Shown: one piece after another, positions 42,352 through 54,118 of the stretch
Layout: each line of letters opens with the position of its first letter
How positions within the stretch are numbered: the stretch's first letter is position 1
Assembly (NCBI GenBank): GCA_011799875.1
Contig: CM022302.1
Span: forward strand, 520,547,229 to 520,611,228
Length of the DNA: 64,000 nucleotides
Source of the DNA: Thinopyrum elongatum
Lineage: Eukaryota; Streptophyta; Magnoliopsida; Poales; Poaceae
Reading direction: 5' to 3'
Notes under the pieces: model-generated
Seen by the model: the letters and a program-made list of their open reading frames with translations, nothing else
Databases searched by the model: none
Told to the model about the DNA's origin: nothing
Translations under genes and position numbers: made by a program

Positions 42352-43339
42352 GTTTGCTACGATGAAGTCTTATCATTTAATTCTTAAGCTATAATAAAAT
42401 GAGTAATTACATGCAAAAGGCCTATGATTTGATGAAATGCCATATCATTCCCGTCCTAGCAAATCCTGGGCACTCGATATGCATACTTTCTAGCACAAGT
42501 CATGCAAAAGTTCACGGGAAATTTTGGCATGACTTTGCTAAAAAGTGGATATATCGAGCGCCTGAAATTCGACGGAACGGAAATGAATCTACATTCCGGC
42601 AAAACATAGGCCACTCGGATCATTTTCCCTGCAAACAATATAACACAAGACAACACTTGGCTACAAGATCATCCACGTCATGACATGATCTTGTGCATGA
42701 TCATCAAAATACACATGACATCGCCGGAACATGATTGTATTTATGCAAAACAAGGAACTTCAGCACACGATCTTATGGACTACAAAATTTAAATAGCAAC
42801 AATTGATTGAACTAAATGCTTTAAGTAAATAGCAACAATTCTATTTTTTTAAATAGCAACAAATGCTTTAACTAATTTTTTTAAATAGCAACAATTGATT
42901 GAACTGAGATTTAACTAGCTAGGGTTCCGTCGGCGAGGGTTCTAAATACCTAGTACTAACTTAGCACTAATTTTTTTAACTTGCTAGGGTTCATAATCTA
43001 GCATAATCTAGCACTTCTTCTATTTTAACTTGCTAGGGTTCTAAATACCAACAATTTTTATAACTAGGGTTCATAATACTAACCTAGGGTTCATAATCTA
43101 GCACTAACCCTAGGGTATACATGGCACTGATCTAGGGTTCATAACACTAACCTAGGGTTCAAATGGAACCTAGGGTTCATAATCTAGCCTAATTAACCTA
43201 GGGTTAAACATATGGTAGAGATAGGGAGAGAGAGGAGAGAGAGAGAGAGAGAGGAGAGGGGAGGGGAGTGGAGGGGCTTACAGCGGGGAGGTGGTTGTCG
43301 GGGAAGACGGCAGCGGGGAGGTGGAGGAGGAAGGGAGCC
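42352..43339. other. CACTA E non-coding leader: repeats, telobox-like motifs, GA tract
   Basis: 42530-42625 resembles 48992-49085 (see findings). 42920-43210 holds about ten CTAGGGTT/CTAGGGTTCATAA motifs, some as AACCTAGGGTT. 43215-43275 is a GA-rich microsatellite. No ORF of interest. This should be the 5' region of the TNP1-type gene and the 3' flank of TNP2. Confidence 0.6.
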
Positions 43340-44877
43340 TGATACGTCTCCAACGTATCTATAATTTTTTATTGTTCCATGCTGTTATATTATCAATCTT
43401 GGATGTTTTGTATTCATTTTATAGCAACTTTATATCATTTTTTGGGACTAACCTATTGACATAGTGCCGAGTGCTACTTGCTCTTTTTTTGCTTCGCAGA
43501 AAATAAATATCAAACGGAGTCCAAATGCCACGAAACTCTTTGGAGATTTGTTTCTGCCCAGAAGACACCCAGGGAGCCAAAGAAGTGCATGAGAGGAGGC
43601 CCATGGGGCCTACTAGGCACCAGGGCACGCCAGAAGGCCCAGGCGCACCCTGGTGGGTAGTGGGGCCCATGGGAGGATTCTCCACTGACTATCAGCTATA
43701 TAAATACTCTAAAATCCCAAAAACCCTAGGGGAGTCGAGAGATCAGAGTTTCCGCCGCCGCAAGTTCCAGAACCACGAGATCCAATCTAGAGGCCTTTTC
43801 CGGCACTTTGTCGGAGGGGTCAACGATCACGGAGGGGTTCTTCATCATCACCCTTGCCCCTCCGATGATGCGTGAGTAGTTTACCACAGACCTACGGGTC
43901 CGTAGGCAGTAGCTACATGGCTTCTTCTCTCTTTTTGATCTTTAATACAATGTTCTCCTTGATGTTCTAAGAGATCTATTTGATGTAACTCTTTTTTGCG
44001 GTGTGTGTTTTGGGATCCAATGAATTTTGAGTTTATGATCAGTTCGATCCATGAATATTATTTGAGTCTTTGATGAACTCTCTTTTGCATAATTGTTATA
44101 GCCTCGTATTTCTTCTCTGAAACTTTGGTTTGGTTTGGCCAACTAGATTGATTTTTCTTGCCATGGGAAGATGTGCTTTGTGATGGGTTCGATCTTGCGT
44201 TGCTCATCTCAGTGATAGAAAGAGACATGACATGCATGTATCGTTGCCATTAAGGATAAAAAGATGGGGTCTATTCCTACATGAATAGATCTTGTCTACA
44301 TCATGTCATCGTTCTTATTGCATTACTCCGTTTTTCCATGAACTTAATACACTAGATGCATGCTGTATAGCGGTCGATGTGTGGAGTAATAGTAGTAGAT
44401 GTAGGCAGGAGTCGGTCTACAAATCATGGACGTGATGCCTATATACATGATCATTGCCTTGGATATCGTCATAATATTTGCTCTTCTATCAATTACCCAA
44501 CAGTAATTTGTTTACCCACCGTATGCTATCTTCTTCAAAGAGGCCTCTAGTGAAATCTACGGCCCCCGGGTCTATTTCCTATCATATTAAAACCCAAAAC
44601 TACCTTGCTACAATTTTTCCTTATTTTTTTGTTAGATCTATTTATCCAATCTCATACAATTTAATGTATCTCAATACCGAGGAGGGATTGACAACCCCTG
44701 TTACGCGTTGGATTGCATGTTTTTGTTATTTGTGTGAAGGTACTGCTTACATAGTTTGGTGGATTCTCCTACTGGATTGATACCTTGGTTTCACAACTGA
44801 GGAAAATACTTACTGTTGCTGTGCTGCATCATCCCTTCCTCTTTGGGGAAATACCAATGCAATACAAACAATCAGTA
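43340..44877 (+). mobile_element. Solo LTR, Athila-like family
   Basis: TGATACGTCTCC at 43340 to CAGTA at 44877, 1538 bp, with target duplication GAGCC at 43335-43339 and 44878-44882. No internal region. Related to the LTRs of elements A, B and C, closest by eye to B. Solo LTRs arise by recombination between the two LTRs of one element. Confidence 0.9.
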
Positions 44878-45449
44878 GAGCCCGGCGATTGCTGTCGGGG
44901 GAGGCGGTGGCGAGGTGGCGATGAGGCTGGCGCACCCAAGGCGAGGCAGCTATGAGGCAGGGGCTCCGTCGGTGAGGGCAGGGGCTCCGACGGCGCTCAA
45001 GGGCAGGGGCTCCGGCGGCGCTCGAGGGCTGGGGCGCGGCGAGGGCAGAGAGACAAAGTGGGAATTTGGGGGAGGAATGAGGAGGAAGGGAGCCCGCGCG
45101 CTGGCTAAGTCAAAAATAGCAGTAGCGCTGGTCTGGACCCGCGCTATAGCTTCTCATTTTTTATTTTCTTATTTCCTTTTCATTTTATTTTTCTTATTTC
45201 CTTTCTCCTTTTTTCATTTTCTTTTCTAATCCTTTCATTTTATTTTGAAATCCTTTCATTTTCTTCTTTCCTTGCTCATTTTTCTTTTTCTTTTCTTTTC
45301 CGAAAGACGACCGAGCCGGGAAGAAGGGGATCAGATCGGATACAATGTATATAACTCAGGCGACGATATATATTACACATCATTTGACCGATAACGATTG
45401 AGTGCGTACACAAAATAAATACATATATATATATATAAATGTTGGTTTC
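44878..45449. other. CACTA E non-coding: GC-rich minisatellite and pyrimidine tract
   Basis: 44950-45040 has about three copies of a GGCAGGGGCTCCGNCGG unit. 45150-45310 is T/C-rich. A short AT dinucleotide run is at about 45420. A stray subterminal motif GCAGTAGCGC lies near 45118. No gene seen. Confidence 0.6.
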
Positions 45450-48400
45450 TCAGCGTCGAATTTTTCGCTTTTGAGTGAGCTTCTTTCCCTTCTTGTTCGT
45501 TGCCGAATAATTGAGCCCCTCGCTGTGACTTTTCCTTTTCCATGGAGTACGATCCTTCTTAGGTAACATAGTATTGATTCTTCTTTTGACGTATGCTTCA
45601 TCATCAATGTCATCTTCCCTCATCGGGTTGCCGTACTGGTCGTAGTCTTCCTTGTTGGCGACTCCATCCATTCCGATGATGTACCTTTTGCCTCTCCTCA
45701 CGACAACACGGCTGGGATTGCTCGGGTCGGTTATGAAGAAGCATTGTGTCACGTGCTTAGCGTGTATCCATGGCTCATTTTTTTGTGATGGCATTCACAG
45801 TAGTGCTCTTGGCGTCAGGTATAGACATAGTAGTGAAATACTGGTTTTCTCTTTCGACATTCTTAGCCCATCTGACACGGAACATCGTCGCACTGTGCAG
45901 TCCAGAGTAGTCAAGCTCCTAGATCTCCTCGACCCTTCCGTAGAATCTTTCAGTTGCGGCGTTGTCGCTGGTCATGCATTCCATCGTCACCCCTAAGTTC
46001 TGAAAATCACTGTTTATATCTTTGGCCTCTATGTAGAACATGTATCCATTGATATCATATGCCTGATAGGTCACGAGGTTAACCGTGCGGGGCCATGTGC
46101 TAAGGCGTATATGAGCAATCCGTCCGTAGAGCCCTCTTCCGGGGGATTAACAAGAACATGCTCTTTGAACCAAGGTAGGAAAGTGGAGTTGTGCTCTCTA
46201 ATAACTTCGGCATTTGTCCTGCATAGCCCCCGGTCACGATACTTCTTTGCGATGGTTTCTTTGTGCAGTGTCACGAAAGGATCTACCACATTTAGGTGAT
46301 GTAGCACTACTAAGTTTGCTATGTCATAGTCGTTGCATCAATTCGAGTAACCCACATGCAGTACCCTACGACCGTTGGAGTGATCTTCTCCTTCCAGCCT
46401 CCCAAGGTGCTTCTTAACGGGAAAACCAACAAAAGGGTCTCCGCCATATAGGTAATTATCGCAGAAAGAGATGCACTCTTGGGTCAGATAGCCCTGGACG
46501 ATGCTTCCATCCATACGGGACATGTTATGAACAAATCCTTTGATGACCCCATTCATCCTCTCGAACGGCATCATGTTGTGTAGGAATGTTGGCCCCAGGT
46601 CTATTATGTTGTCAACAATGTGGACACACAGATGCACCATGACATCAAAGAACACGGGCGGGAAGTACATCTCAAGCTCATTTAGTATCACAATGATCTC
46701 TTCCTGTAGCCTTCGGAGTTGCTTCACACTGATCGACTTTCGAGAGATAACGTCGAAAAAGTTGCAGAGACCAATAAGCGTGTCATGGACGTGCTTGTCC
46801 ATTATCCCAATAAGGGCAAGAGGTAGTATCTGCATCATCATCACATGACAGTCATGAGACTTCATCCCACTGAACCTTTCTTCTTCGTGTCTAGAAATCT
46901 GCTCATCTTCCCACAGTAACCGGAACTAACTTTGATTCCGGTAAGGCACTTGAAGAATTGATCGATCTCCTTCGGACTTAAGGTAAAGCAAGAAGGGGGG
47001 CAATATTTCTCTTCCTTCTTGTTCACTTTTTTGCTCTTGTCCCATGCCTCCGTCTCCGTCTCCGTCTCCGTCTCCTTTGACTTTCTACCGGGCGGCATGT
47101 GGACATCTGCCCTGATTTTCATCAGTGTCGGAAGTCTCTTCTTGCCTTCGGCCCATCCTTGGTCAGTGTCGCAAGCAAGCTCTCAAGGACATTCTTCGTG
47201 ATATGCATTTGATCAAGGCAATGAGGCGTGTCGAGTTTGGGCCAGTACTCCAAGTCCCAGAAAACAAACCTCGTTTTCATACCTTCAGCAGCGGCTCCGA
47301 CGCCTTTTTCATCATCTTTCCCGGCGTGGGGCACTGTTCCTAGTTTTTCAACAACTCATCGATTTCTGCGCCGCTCCGCTTACATGGAGGTCCTCGATGC
47401 CCAGCCTCACCATTGAATAGATCTCCATAGGTCATCCTTCGCGAGCCATCTTTGATGCCCCATGTACACGATTTCCCCAGATCCTCCATCTTTCGTTAGC
47501 TGCTTAGACGTTGTATTATCCATGCACCGCGTGCATCTGCAATATCCGTGGCACACCTGGCCTGCGACATATCCATAACTGAGATAGTCGTGCACCATCA
47601 TCATCAGCGCGGCCCTCATATAGAAATACTTGCCTTTGCTGGCGTCCCATGTCTTGGCCGGTGTTTTCCATAACGTGTCTAACTCCTCTTGAAGTAGCCC
47701 CAGATACAGATTAATATTATTTCCCGGTTGTTTTGGCCCTTGAATCAGCATGCTCATGTGTATGTACTTTGACTTCATGCACAACCAGGGGGGAGGTTGT
47801 ACATCCATACAAACACGGGCCATGTGCTATGGTTGGTGTTCTGGTTGCCAAACGGATTCATGCCATCGGTACTCATGCCAAGCACGATGTTCCTTGCATC
47901 ACCTGCGAAATATTGATATTCGGCATTGAACGCTCTCCACTGGCTTGCATCCGCGAGGTGTCTCAGCTTCGGATCATCTCCATCGTTGGGCTTTTTCCCC
48001 TCCGTGTGCCAATGCATGAGCTTTGCTTCCTTAGGATCTACGAAATAACGTTGCAGACGGGGAGTGATCGGTAAATACCATACAACTTTCTGGGGGGATT
48101 TCTTTTCGGCCTTCTTGTATCGAGAAGCATTGCACACCGGATAGCTAGTTTTTTCCGCGTGCTCCTTCTGATAAATGATGCAATCATTGGTGCATGCATG
48201 GTATTTATTGTGCGGCAGATCAAGAGGGCACACGATCTTCTTGCCCTCATCCACACTAGTAGGACATAGATTCCCCTCGGGAAGAACCTTCTTTAGGTAC
48301 TTGAGAAGCTCATCGAGGCTTATGTCGGTCCATTTGTTTTTAGCCTTCATCGTTAGAAGTTCGAGTGTGAAACTCAAGCGGGTCACCTCGGGATCGCAAC

Positions 48401-48836
48401 CATCATACAATGGAGTGTTCGAGTCTACCTCCAGTTGCTCCAACTTGGCCTCCTCTCTAGAAGCAGCTCTGTCGGTACTCGTCTCCTTGCGAAGCAGGTC
48501 TCAAACGTGAGGGTCCCGCATGATTGAACTTAGTAGTGACGAAGGCTGCGGCCTTTCCATGTCTTCTCCGCCGCCATGTCCGGCCTCTTCTCCGCCGTCA
48601 TGTCCGGCCTCTTCTTCGCTGCCATTTCCGGCCCCTTCTCTGCCGCCATTATCGGTCATCTCTTTGTCTGGCCCCGTGTCATCATTGCTTGCCCCGTCGG
48701 TGTCCTCATCATCATCATCTTCAATTATCCATCGAGTATAGCCATCCATAAAACCAGTCATGAGCAGGTGCGCCTTCAAATGACCATCCTTATAGGTGTC
48801 GAGCCAAATCCTCCTTTGCATCTTCGACACAGACAT
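45450..48836 (-). pseudogene. CACTA TNP2-type transposase, several frameshifts
   Basis: Order of blocks from 48836 down: HLLMTGFMDGYTRWI (N-terminal), CPVCNASRYK with KVVWYLPITPRLQRYF, then NIVLGMSTDGMNPF and NLPPWLCMK (Transposase_21 core), RAALMMMVHDYLSYGYVAG, then YWPKLDTPHCLDQMHITKNV, ending with a DUF4218-like part (MPFERMNGVIKGFVHNMSR) and a DUF4216-like part (YDINGYMFYIEAK to KNEPWIHAKHVTQCFF). Frameshifts lie at a six-C run near 47795 and near 47120 and 46865, with stops between 47334 and 47409. (CGTCTC)n near 47041 codes for a Glu/Thr run. TNP2 is the catalytic transposase of CACTA elements. Confidence 0.85.
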
Positions 48837-48839
48837 AAA

Positions 48840-49620
48840 ATCTCTGTCCAGTTATTTTCATTCATGTCCCGCACCACCGATCACAACCACCTTTCCACCA
48901 TCGTTCCACTGACCATCATGATCGCCTGCACGGTAATAATAAGCAAATTGATTATAAAAATGCATGCATGCATAAAAGTCATACAAAAATTCGGCATGAC
49001 CTTCCCTAAAAATAGGACATATAGAGTTTGCCCGAAATTCGCCGAAACGGAAATAAATCGACATTTCGGCAAAACATAGGCAACTCAAGTACAATTCGGT
49101 GGCAACTCATGCCACACGCACTATTTCCATCTTATCGCCCGATTAGGTCAATATATCGTACACACACAAATATTTCCATTGTTGCAGAGCACAAATTTTC
49201 ACTCACCTATCTCGAGATAGACATCGAGCACAATGATGAGGTCGACCAGGGTCTCCACACACCTAGCTAGCTAGCTAGCTAGTGATCAAAAGTGGACAAA
49301 GATTACTTCTTGACATGGCTAGATCTAGTTAGGAAGAGGTAGATAGGTCAGTTCATTAAATGGGTAGATCTATCTAGCTAGTTGGGGAAGGAGATGGCTC
49401 TAACTAATGGAGGGGGACGAAAAGTGGGGAAAAGAGAAAGGGGTTGCATTAATGGAGGTAGTGTAGTAGCTAGGGGCATTAAAGATAGAGAAAGAGAGCT
49501 AGAAGAAAGAGAGTAATGGGGGAGAAGAAGTAGTGAGAAAGAAGCAAAGTGAGGGAGAGAGGAGGGGGAGGGAAAAGTGAAGGGAGAGAGGAGGGGGGAG
49601 GGGGAGAGGGAGGGAAAAGG
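48840..49620. other. CACTA E 5' non-coding region
   Basis: Contains the block at 48992-49085 similar to 42530-42625, a (CTAG)n run at about 49262-49283, and a purine-rich stretch to 49620 before the subterminal repeats. No credible gene. Confidence 0.6.
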
Positions 49621-49629
49621 TGGCAGTTG

Positions 49630-49990
49630 TGCCTTAGCAGTAGCGAGTTCAGCCAACCGCGCTACTGATAAAATGTTAGCAGTAGCGCCGGGCTACGTGC
49701 ATTGCTACTGTTAAGCGGGGCCCACCATGTGGCACCGTACAACTTTAGTTGCAGCGTTGTGTCTGCGACACGCACTACTGCTAACTCTTTAGCAGTAGCG
49801 CGCTTCCTCCAGGCCGCGCCGCTACTTTGATAAGCCTGGTAGCTAAGGTGTGGTTCGCACAGCCGTAGCGCATTTAGGCAGAGACGCGTTACTGGTAAGG
49901 GAATAGACATAGCGCCTATGTACAACCCATGCTACTTTAAGTAGCAGTAGCGCCCTGAACAAAGGCGCGCTACTGATAAGCCTCAACGTA
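49630..49990. repeat. Subterminal repeats of CACTA E, right end
   Basis: The same GCAGTAGCGCG motif family as at 25205-25445, repeated in both orientations up to the terminal inverted repeat. A further isolated copy near 45115 lies inside the element. Confidence 0.85.
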
Positions 49991-50010
49991 TAAGGTTTTC
50001 CCTAGTAGTG

Positions 50011-50427
50011 GGAGCCGGAGTGGAGTCATCGGAGCCTGTCTCCGTCGTGGTGTCGTCATCACCGTCGGAGACCTCGGGCGAGCTGGCCGGCAAGCCAGCC
50101 TCGATCCGGCTGGCACAGCGGCTCCGCTAGGCGGCGGCAAGGGCGGCCATAGCGTGCTTCATCTCTGGCAACAGACTATCCCACAACGCTTTCTCGCTGG
50201 CGCTCATGGCGGATATGGAGGAAAGGAGGAGGATGGAGCGGATGTGTTTTACTGTGGAGATAGCCGGTTGTGGCGGCCCTTAAATAGCGGATTCCGGTGA
50301 GGCCAGGTGTCAGTGCGGGACGCCAGAGTGGGTTTCTCGGCTAGCAAGCCTGCTTAATGGCGGCATACGGACGGATGGGGCATTGAACAGGCATGGTAGA
50401 TATCCGTCCCGTCCAGTCACGCGTCTC
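50011..50427. mobile_element. Harbinger-like element H2, right part
   Basis: Starts with the GGA target duplication of CACTA E. On the minus strand ATG at 50207 opens MSASEKALWDSLLPEMKHAM with a TAG soon after, then an acidic PEVSDGDDDTTTETGSDD stretch reaching the CACTA junction. It is interrupted at 50428 by another LTR element, so its right terminal repeat is not in the window. Confidence 0.55.
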
Positions 50428-50912
50428 TGATACCTCCATTTTGCATCATGTTTTCCTATCGATATTTATTGCATTATGGACTGTTATTTCACTTTATGGT
50501 ACAATTCTTATGCCTTTCTCTCTTATTTTGAAAGATTCAGATGAAGAGGGAGATTGTCGTCAGCTGGAATTCTAGACCAGAAAGGGCTATTTCGGAGACA
50601 CCTATTCTTCACAACTCCAAATGACCTAAAAATTGATGGAGATTAATTTTGGAATATATAAAAAATACTGGAGAAAGAAATAACACCAGGCAGGGACAAG
50701 CCTGGAGGCGCGCCCCATCCCCCAGGGCGCGCCCCCTGAGCTTGTGGCGCCCCTGGCAGGCCTCGAGGGCCCATCTTCTCCTATATGGTGCCATTGTACC
50801 TAGAAAAAAAATCAAAACAACGGTTTGGGGACGAAGCGCCGCCGTCTCAAGGCGGAACTTGGGCAAGAGCACTTTTTGCTCTCTGGCGGACAGATTCCGC
50901 CGGGTAAATGAT
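50428..50912 (+). mobile_element. LTR fragment G, different LTR family
   Basis: Begins TGATACCTCCATTTTGC, a different LTR from the Athila-like ones, and is interrupted at 50913 by element B. Flank before it is GTCTC. The rest would lie beyond the nested elements, outside the window. Confidence 0.6.
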
Positions 50913-53900
50913 TGCTGCTAAATGTGTTGGTTTTTTCCCCGAAGAGGAAAGGATGATACATCACATGAACGGTAAGTATTTCCCTCTGTTTTGAAACCAA
51001 GGTATCAATCCAGTAGGAGGATCCACCCAAACTATGTAAGCAGTACCTTCACACAAATAACAAAAACTTGCAACCCAACGCGTAAGAGGGGTTGTCAATC
51101 CCTCCTCGGTATTGAGTTAGATTAAACTGTATGAGAATGGATAAATAGATCTAGCAAAGACACAAAATAAATAAATAAATAAATAAAAAGTGCAACAAGG
51201 TATTTTTGGATTTTTTGATTAATAGATCTGAAAATAATATGATAGAAAATAGACCTGGGGGCCGTAGATTTCACTAGAGGCTTGTCTCAAGAAAATAGCA
51301 TACGATGGGTAAACGAATTACTGTTGGGCAATTGATAGAAGAGCAAATAATTATGACAATATCCAAGGCAATGATCATGTATATAGGCATCACGTCCAAG
51401 ATTAGTAGACCGATTCTTGCCTGCATCTACTACTATTACTCCACACATCGACCACTGTCTAACATGCATCTAGTCTATTAAGTTCATGGAGAAACAGAGT
51501 AATGCAATAAGAATGATGACATGATGTAGACAAGATCTACTCATGTAGGAATAGACCCCTCCGTGATCGTTGACCCCTCGGGCAGAGTGCCAGAAAAGGC
51601 CTCTAGATTGGATCTAGTGGTTCTGGAACTTGCGGCGGTGGAAACTCTAATCTCTCGACTCCCCTAGGGCTTTGGGATTTTACAGTATTTATAGAGCTGA
51701 TAGGCAGTGGAGAGGCCACCCATGGACCCCACTGCCCACCAGGACGCGCTAGGGGCCTCTGGCACGCCCTGGTGCCTTGTGGGCCCCACGGGCCTCCCCT
51801 CCTGCACTTCCTTGGCTCCCAAGGTGTCTTATGGGCAGAAAAAAATCTCGAAAAAGTTTCATGGCATTTGTACTCCGTTTGGTATTGATTTTCTGTGAAG
51901 TTAAAAACAAGCAAAAAACAACCACTGGCACTGGGCAATATGTCAATAGGTTAGTCCCAAAAAATGTTATAAAGTTGCTATAAAATGAATATAAAACATC
52001 CAAGATTGACAATATAACAGCATGGAACAATAAAAAATTATAGATACGTTGTAGATGTATCAGCGTCCCCAAGCTTAATTCCTGCTTGTCCTTAAGTAGG
52101 TAAATGATAAAAATAGAATTTTTGATGTGGAATGTTGCCTAACATGTCCATCTCATAACCTTTTCTTTTGTAGCATGGACATTTGGACTTTTAGATGACT
52201 CAAAGCAATAGTCTATATTTGACATGAGGACATCAATATTCAAGCATATCAACAAGCAACCATGTCTTTCAAAATATCAACACTAAAGAAAGCTATCCCT
52301 AGCCCATCATGCTCAATCATTGATCCATTCATGAAACACACTCAAATATTTACTATGCTCAATGCACATGTATCATAATAGTGTTCCCTAGTCGGTGATT
52401 TATAAGAGAAGATGGAGACTCAATAAAAATAAAAATTGCATAAATTAAATAGATAGGCCCTTCGTAGAGGGAAGAAGAGATTTGTAGAGGTGCCAGAGCT
52501 CAAAGCTTAAATTGAGAGATAATTTTTTTTTGGGTGGTATGCTTTTCCCTTCAACGAAAACGACCAAGAATTCCCAATACTTTCCAGGCTAGATAAATCA
52601 TAGGCGGTTCCCAAACAAAAAATAAAGTTTATTCCTTTTTCCACAATTCTATCACAATCCATGGCTAGCCGTATCCACGGGTTCCTTCCATACTAACACT
52701 TTCCATGGAATTTATTATTGAACAACATAAATATTTTTATTGCATTTCGGGACTGGGCATCCCTAATACCTTCGCCACACTCTCGTGCAATGACAAGTGA
52801 ATAAACACTCATCTTGAGAATAAAGTATCTAGCATGGAAAATATTGGCCACCCCCTGCAGCTTCATGAGCGGTATGAGCACACAAAAAAGAAATTCATTT
52901 TGAACATTAGAGTTGGCGCATACAAATTTACTTGGAACGGCATGGAAATACCGCATCTAGGTAGGTATGGTGGACTCATTTGGCACAGCTTCGGTTTAAA
53001 AATTTGGATGCACAAATAGTATTCCCACTTAGTGCAAATGGAGGCTAGCAAATAGATTGAGAAGCGACCAACCAAGGAACAAAAACAATCATAAAAGAGC
53101 ATTAAACATAACTAACACTGAATAATGCACCACAAGTAGGATGTAACGTCATTGAATAACTATTGACTTTCATGCTTGCATATGGGATCAGAAACCTTAA
53201 CACCAATATTCTTACTAAAGCATAATTACTCACCAACATGCATGACTCACATATTACTATCATCATATCTCAAATCTATTGCAAGGAATCAAGTTTATAG
53301 TATCCAATGATCTTCATGAAAGTTTTTATTATATCCATCTTGAATATCTATCACTTTGGGACTAGTTTCATATATTACCATTGCTACTGACAAAGCTCTC
53401 ATACAAATTTAAGTGAAGAACAAGAGCACAAATATTTCTTCAAAATAATTTTCATGTCTCAAAATAATATAAGTGAAGCATTGAGAAGATATTTCTTTAA
53501 AATTTTACTAACTCTCAAAATAATCTAAGTGAAGCATGAGAGTATTTCTTCAAAATTAAAGCACCACCGTGCTCAAAAAGATATAAGTGAAGTACTAGAG
53601 CAATTCCATAGCTCAAAAAATTTAAGTGAAGCACATAGAGCAATTCTACCAAATCATAGGATAATTATGGCTCTCCCAAAAAAGGTGTAGCAAGGATGAT
53701 TGTGAGAAACTAAAAAGGAAAACAAGCAAAGACTCATATAATACAAGACGCTCCAAGCAAAACTCATGATATGTGACGAATAAAAATATAGCTCCAAGTA
53801 AAATTATCGATGGTCGTTAGAAGAAAGAGGGGATGCCTTCCGGGGCATCCCCAAGCTTAGTTGCTTGGTACTCTTTGAATATTACCTTGGGGTGCCATGG

Positions 53901-54118
53901 GTATCCCCAAGCTTAGGCTCTTGACACTCCTTATTGCTTCATCCATCGTGATCTCACCCAAAAATTGAAAACTTCAATCACACAAAACTTAACAAAAACC
54001 TTTGTGAGATCTGTTAGTATAATAAAGCAAATCACCACTTTAAGTACTGTTGCAAACCCATTCATATTTTATTATTGCATTATATCTACTGTATTCTAAC
54101 TTTACCATGGCTTATACC
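50913..54118 (-). mobile_element. Athila-like element B, reverse orientation, 3' part
   Basis: Read on the minus strand: 3' LTR at 52062-50913 (from TGATACATC to GCAGCA) with 52063-54118 as the 3' non-coding interior. The LTR is about 390 bp shorter than the solo LTR because the region corresponding to about 43833-44268 is missing. The interior holds the two stem-loops (53911-53886 and 53852-53829). The 5' part with the ORF is cut off by element C, which is inserted at 54119. An (AAAT)n run is at about 51172-51186. Confidence 0.8.

Larger units (their letters stand above)
25195..50010 (-). mobile_element. CACTA transposon E, 24.8 kb including three nested insertions
   Basis: Inverted ends CACTACTAGGGAAAA (25195) and its reverse complement ending at 50010 are flanked by a 3-bp target duplication GGA (25192-25194 and 50011-50013). 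Both subterminal regions contain many GCAGTAGCGCG motifs. Its two genes, TNP2-type (45450-48836) and TNP1-type (42351 to 32459), read on the minus strand. Three LTR-type insertions interrupt it: 25764 to about 32460, 35520-42095 and 43340-44877. Removing these gives roughly 10 kb of original element, a usual size for autonomous CACTA elements. The genes are broken. Confidence 0.9.
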
